A stretch of DNA of 45,984 nucleotides from Planctomycetota bacterium (lineage in GTDB: Bacteria; Planctomycetota; UBA8742; UBA2392): positions 1 through 45,984 of the forward strand of contig JADLAK010000040.1 in NCBI GenBank assembly GCA_020848275.1, given 5' to 3'. The notes under the pieces are model-generated. The model was not told the origin of the DNA. It saw only the letters and a list, made by a program, of their open reading frames with translations, and made no database searches. The position numbers and the translations under genes are program-made. Shown one piece after another: positions 41,822 to 45,984 of the stretch. Each line of letters begins with the position of its first letter. The first letter of the stretch is position 1.

Positions 41822-42598
41822 CTACAGCCCCAGCACTTGGGCCATGGTGTAAAGCCCGGCGGGTTTGCCCTTGAGCCACTCCGCCGCGCGAACGGCGCCG
41901 CGCGCAAACGTGTCGCGCGACGACGCCTTGTGCGTGAGCTCGACGCGTTCACCTTCACCGGCGAACATCACGGTATGGTCGCCGACCACATCGCCCCCGC
42001 GCACCGCATGCAGGCCGATTTCCGGGCGTGTACGCGCGCCAACCATGCCCTCGCGTCCGTGGCGTGCGACCTGCTTGGGATCGCGGCTGGTCGCTTCGCA
42101 CGCGGCGTTAAACAGCGCCACCGCCGTGCCGCTGGGCGCGTCAGCCTTGAGCCGGTGATGCATCTCGACGATCTCGATGTCGTAGCCCGGCCCGAGCTTG
42201 ACCGCCGCCTGTTTCACCAGCGAAATCAGCAGATTGACGCCAAGGCTCATGTTGTAGGCCTGAAGCACGGGGATATTCTTGGCCGCCGCGTCGCGCTCCG
42301 CAAGCTGATGGTCGCTCAGCCCCGTGGTCCCGCTGATAAACGCCGTGCTGTGCTTGACGCACTCGGCAAGGCGCGCCGAGAAACCCTGCGGCGTGCTGAA
42401 GTCGATCAGCGCGTCGGCGCCGCCGCTGTACGCGTTGCTCACACGCACGAGAAAACGCTTGTCCCCCAGCGCGTCGCCGTAATGCTGCCCGGCGTGGACG
42501 GTGTTGATCGCGGCGACGATTTCGTGGCCCGCCGTCGCCGCAATATCGGCGATGCGGCGGCCCATGCGGCCCATGCATCCGTTGAGTGCGATTTTCAT
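41822..42598 (-). CDS. dapB: 4-hydroxy-tetrahydrodipicolinate reductase
   Basis: A 258-residue cytosolic NAD(P)H-dependent enzyme of the diaminopimelate/lysine pathway. The Rossmann motif GCMGRMG is at residues 7-13. IDFSTPQG lies at 65-72 and SGTTGLSDHQL, the nicotinamide-side loop, at 89-99. The catalytic segment EMHHRLKADAPSGTA has His147-His148 and Lys151. Length is normal. It implies DAP-containing peptidoglycan. No other dap gene is adjacent. The gene starts at the ATG at 42596-42598, with the second copy of the dispersed palindrome about 46 bp upstream. Confidence 0.96.
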   Translation of the reverse strand: MKIALNGCMGRMGRRIADIAATAGHEIVAAINTVHAGQHYGDALGDKRFLVRVSNAYSGGADALIDFSTPQGFSARLAECVKHSTAFISGTTGLSDHQLAERDAAAKNIPVLQAYNMSLGVNLLISLVKQAAVKLGPGYDIEIVEMHHRLKADAPSGTAVALFNAACEATSRDPKQVARHGREGMVGARTRPEIGLHAVRGGDVVGDHTVMFAGEGERVELTHKASSRDTFARGAVRAAEWLKGKPAGLYTMAQVLGL

Positions 42599-42644
42599 GT
42601 AGAGGATTTAACCGTCAGCGAGCGAAAACGCCAGTTAGCGCGTG

Positions 42645-42694
42645 GGGACACGCGGCAGCGTGTCCCTGGGCGCGGACACGCTGTCGCGCGTCCC
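42645..42694. repeat. Dispersed palindrome, copy 2
   Basis: A 21-nt arm (42645-42665) is the same as the core of copy 1 at 30773-30793. Its inverse at 42674-42694 has two mismatches. The loop is 8 nt. Confidence 0.8.
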
Positions 42695-42947
42695 TACATC
42701 TTTGCGACATGTTGGATTGGGAACCGGCGAGCCGCCGACTTTCGGCTCGGCAGCATCGGGCGCCGGTCGACGCGGCGCACAGCGGCCAAGGTCGTCCTGG
42801 TCGCGGGCCGGGCCAAGGGCGCTGAGGTTGACGCCAAAGGGCGTGTATTGGCCATTGAGCGACCAGCAATAGTCGCCGCCCTTCTTGGAACCGATCGCCT
42901 TGCGAACGACCCAACGGATCGAGGATTCAAGCACTCAGAACATGGCA

Positions 42948-42978
42948 GCGCTCCTGTCAGGCATCCTAACAGGAGCGC
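42948..42978 (-). terminator. 10-bp hairpin downstream of serpin 1
   Basis: GCGCTCCTGT (42948-42957) pairs perfectly with ACAGGAGCGC (42969-42978), 24 bp past the stop of the minus-strand serpin gene. No T-run follows in that direction. Confidence 0.5.
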
Positions 42979-43001
42979 GCCGCGTTGTATTCCAGCGAGA
43001 G

Positions 43002-44264
43002 CTACTTCGCGGCCGGGTTGTTCATCACGCCCATGAACAAAATCGCGCCGGTCGCCTCGTCGGTAATCGCATACAGGAAGGGGCAATCGGCGCGGAAGGC
43101 GAACTGGACGCATTCCTGCTTCAACTCGACGGAGGTCACCGCCGCGGCCTCAGTGCCCTCTTCATTCACTTCGACAAAAGTCTTGTGGCGGATGTCAGAG
43201 ATGAACACGGGCTCGATTTTGGCCGATTCGTCCAGACGCGTGAAGTCAGCTTCTTTCCCAAAAGCTTTCTTCATCCCGAGTTTCTTGAAAGGCTCGACCA
43301 GCGCGGTTTCGTACTCGACCTTGAAGCGCGGCAGGTTGATCTCGAGGTCCTTGTGGACCGAAAATTCCTTCTGCCACTTGGCCCATGTTGCGGCGTCAAG
43401 ACTTCCCACAAGCTCCGCCAGCGTCTTTCCTGCCTTGGGCACAAATACCACCATGCTGGTATTGCCGCCCTTGTACGGCAGCTTGACGGCGTCGAGGGTC
43501 TCACCCTCGATGGCCTTGGCGTCGAACTTGGCCGTCATCATCGGGACACTGACGACCTTGCCGTCGGCGAGCGTGAAGTCCACGTCGCAGGTCCGCTTCT
43601 TGTCGAACTGCGTCTTCCACTCGCCTTTGAAGTAGACCGCGTTAATCAGGTACATTACGGCGTCCGTCGCAATCCGGTCGAGAATCTTGTCGATCTTGCC
43701 GTTGGTGTTCTTGCTGCACCAATTGTTGATGGTGCTCAGGGTTGCCGGGTCGGCGAAATCCAGTGACTGCATCTCCACACCGAAATTCTCCGCCACGCGG
43801 TCGAGAAAATCCTGTTTGAACGTCTTGCCCTTGCGCATCCACAGCGAGTTCGCGATGTCCAGGCGAATCTCGGCGTTGCCCGTCAGGGCGCTGCGCAGCG
43901 CGCGATTGCCGCCGTTGATTTCTGATTCGGTCATTGAGCCAAACTGCAACGCGTTTGCCATTTCCTTCGCGGTCTCGCCTGCGGCGCCGTTGCAGGTCAT
44001 CGAAAGCGCCGTCGAAATGCTGACAGGCGAAATGAAGACATTTTTGCCCTTGTCGGCTGCCGCGAGGTCCGCCAACAGCTTGAAGCCAAGGGCGTTGTCG
44101 GCGGCGACCAGTTTGTCTTGCGCATCCTTGAACGACTTGCGCTCGTCTTCGACAGCGATGGTCGCGCGGCTCTTGCAGGCGTCCGACTGCCCCGCGGAAA
44201 TCCACAATGTCGATGAAAGAGCGGCGGTTGCGGCGGCAAGCAGCGTTAACGTTTTAAGGCTCAT
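43002..44264 (-). CDS. Secreted serpin 1 (inhibitory type)
   Basis: A 420-residue serine/cysteine protease inhibitor with an N-terminal export signal (MSLKTLTLLAAATAALSS). Serpin signatures run in order: NVFISPVSISTALSMTCNGA, ANSLWMRKGKTFKQDF, INNWCSKNTNGKI, YLINAVYFKGEWKTQF, and the end FLYAITDEATGAILFMGVM. The hinge NEEGTEAAAVTS has the small residues needed for loop insertion, so it should be an inhibitor. By analogy with alpha-1-antitrypsin spacing, P1 falls on the Glu of LKQECVQ, with Cys at P1'. The likely targets are proteases outside the cytoplasm, either foreign or the cell's own. The ATG at 44262-44264 follows AAGGGA. It is the downstream member of a tandem pair, 105 bp after serpin 2. 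Confidence 0.95.
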   Translation of the reverse strand: MSLKTLTLLAAATAALSSTLWISAGQSDACKSRATIAVEDERKSFKDAQDKLVAADNALGFKLLADLAAADKGKNVFISPVSISTALSMTCNGAAGETAKEMANALQFGSMTESEINGGNRALRSALTGNAEIRLDIANSLWMRKGKTFKQDFLDRVAENFGVEMQSLDFADPATLSTINNWCSKNTNGKIDKILDRIATDAVMYLINAVYFKGEWKTQFDKKRTCDVDFTLADGKVVSVPMMTAKFDAKAIEGETLDAVKLPYKGGNTSMVVFVPKAGKTLAELVGSLDAATWAKWQKEFSVHKDLEINLPRFKVEYETALVEPFKKLGMKKAFGKEADFTRLDESAKIEPVFISDIRHKTFVEVNEEGTEAAAVTSVELKQECVQFAFRADCPFLYAITDEATGAILFMGVMNNPAAK

Positions 44265-44329
44265 GGCGGTCCCTTGAGGAAGTTTTCTGCCTATAAGACG
44301 CATCCGGGCCGGCACGGTTCCAAGAAACA

Positions 44330-44352
44330 CGGGGCCCCTAAGCGGAGCCCCG
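44330..44352. terminator. Small GC-rich hairpin between the serpin genes
   Basis: CGGGGC (44330-44335) pairs with GCCCCG (44347-44352). It lies shortly past the stop of serpin 2 and before the start of serpin 1, so it may attenuate read-through rather than stop it. Confidence 0.4.
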
Positions 44353-44369
44353 GCATCAAGTTACACGAC

Positions 44370-45635
44370 CTATTTCGCAACCGGGTTGTTCATCGTGCCC
44401 ATGAAAAGCACGCTGCCGGTGGTGTCGTCGACAATCGCGTAGAAGAACGGCTTGTCGGCGACAAGGTTGTAGACGCGGCGCTGGGCGCTGGTCGCGGTCA
44501 TGCGCACACTGGTGACGGCCGCGGCCTCGGTGCCTTCTTCGTTCACCTCGACGTAGGTCTTGTGCAGGATTTCCGAGATGTAGAGTTCGTTTTTGCCTCC
44601 GGCCAGCATCGCGCCGAACTCGGCCTTGCTGCTGTCAAAAGCCCGCTTCATGCCCATGGCCTTGAACGCTTCATTGAGCGTCGACTCATACTCGACCTTG
44701 AAGCGGGGAAGCGCGATGCGGGTGTTGTCGCGCTGGCCGAATTCGCCCAGCCACTTGTTCCACTGGCCGTTGTTCAACCGCGCCATGAATTCGTCCAGGC
44801 CGTCGGCTTTGTCGGGGATGAAGATATACATTGCGGTGCGGTCGTCCTCGTACATCAATTTGCCGGCCATGAAGTCGTCGCCCATCAGGCCCTTGATGTC
44901 CATGCGGTGGTGCATCATCTGCGCCTTGGTTTTTTCGCCCGACGCCAGCGTGAAGTCCTCTTCCTTCGTCTCTTCCTTCTTGAACTTGTGCTTCCAGTTG
45001 CCCTTGAAGTAGACGGCGTTGATCAAAAACATCACGTCGAGCGGGTTGATCTTCTCGATAATGGACTTGATCTTGTCGTTGGTGTTCTCTGCGCACCACT
45101 TGTTGATGGCCTCAACCGTGGCGGGGTCGGCGAAGTCCATCGCCTTGACCTGCGCCTTGAACGACTCCTCGTTGCGCTTAAGGAAGTCCGCGTTGAAATC
45201 GACGCCCTTGCGCGCGAAAATCGCGTTGGCGATCTTCATCGTCAGTTTGTCGTTGGACGTCAGGATCGTGTTCAGGTCCTTGACCGCCTTGTTGAGGCTG
45301 TCGCGGTCAAAGTCGCTCAACTTCAGCGCCGCGGCCATCTCTTTGGCCGTGTCTCCGCCCGCGCCGTTGTAGGTCATTTGCAATGCCAGTGCGATGCTCA
45401 GCGGCGAGATGAAAACGTTTTTGCCGCCCGCGGCTTTGCGAAGCTCCGCCAGCATGTCAAAGCCCATGCCGTTGTCGGCCTGGGCAAGTTGTTTGCGTGA
45501 GCCCTCGGCCATTTTCCTTTCCAGGGCCTTGTGCTCTTCCTCGGTGATGCCGGCGCTTGCCGGGGTTGTGAAAGAAAACGCGATGGCAAGGCTCGCGGCG
45601 CCGGCAAGCAGTATCGTGGGCAATAGGCGGTTCAT
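44370..45635 (-). CDS. Secreted serpin 2 (inhibitory type)
   Basis: A 421-residue serpin with a signal peptide (MNRLLPTILLAGAASLAIAF, likely cut after TTPASA). Conserved segments include NVFISPLSIALALQMTYNGA, ANAIFARKGVDFN, INKWCAENTNDKI, FLINAVYFKGNWKHKF and the end FFYAIVDDTTGSVLFMGTMNNP. The hinge NEEGTEAAAVTS is the same as in serpin 1, but the reactive loop after it (VRMTATSAQRRVYN) is different and about three residues longer. P1 cannot be fixed; candidates are Thr-Ser or the Arg-Arg. The pair has probably diverged to trap different proteases. The ATG at 45633-45635 follows AAAGGA, with a GCCCAG/CTGGGC hairpin (45652-45666) just upstream. Confidence 0.96.
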   Translation of the reverse strand: MNRLLPTILLAGAASLAIAFSFTTPASAGITEEEHKALERKMAEGSRKQLAQADNGMGFDMLAELRKAAGGKNVFISPLSIALALQMTYNGAGGDTAKEMAAALKLSDFDRDSLNKAVKDLNTILTSNDKLTMKIANAIFARKGVDFNADFLKRNEESFKAQVKAMDFADPATVEAINKWCAENTNDKIKSIIEKINPLDVMFLINAVYFKGNWKHKFKKEETKEEDFTLASGEKTKAQMMHHRMDIKGLMGDDFMAGKLMYEDDRTAMYIFIPDKADGLDEFMARLNNGQWNKWLGEFGQRDNTRIALPRFKVEYESTLNEAFKAMGMKRAFDSSKAEFGAMLAGGKNELYISEILHKTYVEVNEEGTEAAAVTSVRMTATSAQRRVYNLVADKPFFYAIVDDTTGSVLFMGTMNNPVAK

Positions 45636-45651
45636 GGTCGTCCTTTCGTTT

Positions 45652-45666
45652 GCCCAGTCACTGGGC
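45652..45666. promoter_or_regulatory. Short hairpin in the serpin 2 leader
   Basis: GCCCAG (45652-45657) and CTGGGC (45661-45666) form a 6-bp stem with a TCA loop, ending 17 bp before the start codon. It may be an operator or leader structure; no regulator is known. Confidence 0.3.
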
Positions 45667-45755
45667 TCGAAAGTTAAACGCTACATCGGTCGGGCAAGTT
45701 TCACCGGATTGAAAGGAAGAAATCGATCGCCTGGAAACTGGCAGGCTGGATGTCG

Positions 45756-45833
45756 TAGGACACGCGGCAGCGTGTCCGCGAGGCGGCGCAGAAAAAATGA
45801 CCTGTGGGGCGTACGCGCGGCCGCGTGTCCCTA
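45756..45833. repeat. Dispersed palindrome, copy 3 (degenerate)
   Basis: The left arm (45758-45777) matches copies 1 and 2 over 20 nt. The right side keeps only about 14 nt (45820-45833, GCCGCGTGTCCCTA), separated by a longer loop of about 42 nt. It lies just past the end of the unknown gene at the right edge. Confidence 0.7.
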
Positions 45834-45851
45834 CGGCGCGCCACAACATGC

Positions 45852-45984
45852 CTACGGGCCCTGGGGCGATTGCTGGGCGTCGATTTCGAGCTGTTTGCGG
45901 CCCTGTTTGCCAAGGCCCGGCAGCACGCCCAGCCGCACGATCGCTTCTTCAATGATGTCGTCGATGCGGTCCAGCGCGTATCGC
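45852..45984 (-). CDS. C-terminal end of an unknown gene, cut by window edge
   Basis: A minus-strand frame enters from the right edge and stops at TAG (45852-45854), giving 43 residues that include LDRIDDIIEEAIVRLGVLPG and end QQSPQGP. The acidic helix and the Gln/Pro-rich tail look like real coding sequence, but no family is recognisable from so little. The gap of about 216 bp to serpin 2 contains palindrome copy 3. Confidence 0.55.
   Translation of the reverse strand, partial: RYALDRIDDIIEEAIVRLGVLPGLGKQGRKQLEIDAQQSPQGP

Larger units (their letters stand above)
42599..43001. other. Intergenic stretch with repeat copy, hairpin and a doubtful small frame
   Basis: These 403 bp separate dapB from the first serpin. 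They hold palindrome copy 2 (42645-42694) and a serpin-end hairpin (42948-42978). A 99-codon minus-strand frame (42635-42934, GTG start) reads KKGGDYCWSLNGQYTPFG in the middle but runs through the palindrome at its end. It has no recognisable family, so I treat it as a doubtful gene or remnant. Nothing else was seen. Confidence 0.4.

Noticed and set aside
42936..42944. A second possible Sec codon (ATG TTC TGA on the minus strand) before the small frame in the dapB-serpin gap
   Set aside because: No hairpin with a G-containing loop follows at the right distance, and the frame itself is doubtful.
1..45984. CRISPR arrays, rRNA and tRNA genes, replication origin
   Set aside because: No regularly spaced direct repeats, rRNA segments, cloverleaf-like stretches or DnaA-box clusters were found by reading.

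Overview
The window is high-GC bacterial chromosomal DNA. The genes for a CMP-Kdo synthetase (kdsB) and a dihydrodipicolinate reductase (dapB) point to a Gram-negative cell with LPS and DAP-type peptidoglycan. A large kinase with a sensor tail, an ECF sigma factor beside giant exported proteins, an FG-GAP/Calx-beta surface protein, a signal peptidase with a big insertion and an excisionase-receiver fusion all suggest the Planctomycetota or a nearby candidate phylum. That assignment is inference; no rRNA or tRNA gene was seen. All calls come from reading translations and motifs; no database search was possible.

Layout. (1) 1-370: the tail of a transposase and a cluster of short palindromes. 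(2) 374-11569, minus strand: three tandem paralogous exported proteins of about 1,060 residues each, then an ECF sigma factor and a MORN-repeat lipoprotein. (3) 11570-11934: a divergent control region with a strong leader hairpin. (4) 11935-19306, plus strand: a 1,746-residue surface protein, then an aldo/keto reductase and a D-2-hydroxyacid dehydrogenase. (5) 19383-26067: kdsB, a small membrane protein, a diguanylate cyclase, an M50-like membrane protein, signal peptidase I, and a peroxiredoxin whose catalytic cysteine codon is TGA. (6) 26128-30773: an ABC permease, tgt with a coupled membrane protein, a DUF6064-like protein and a methyltransferase. (7) 30829-36840, minus strand: an AsmA-like protein, a Ser/Thr kinase and rarA. 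(8) 37006-41677, plus strand: lon, an exported peptidase-like protein and an excisionase/receiver regulator. (9) 41822-45984, minus strand: dapB, two tandem secreted serpins and the end of an unknown gene.

The strongest single finding is the peroxiredoxin at 25603-26067. It reads as a full BCP/PrxQ protein if the in-frame TGA at the peroxidatic position encodes selenocysteine. A hairpin just downstream has the GGUCU loop of a bacterial SECIS element. The most system-like unknown is the sigma factor/paralogue block at 374-11569. Other notable points are the serpin pair with different reactive loops, a dispersed palindromic repeat present three times in the last 15 kb, and long inverted repeats made of repeated short words in several gene gaps.
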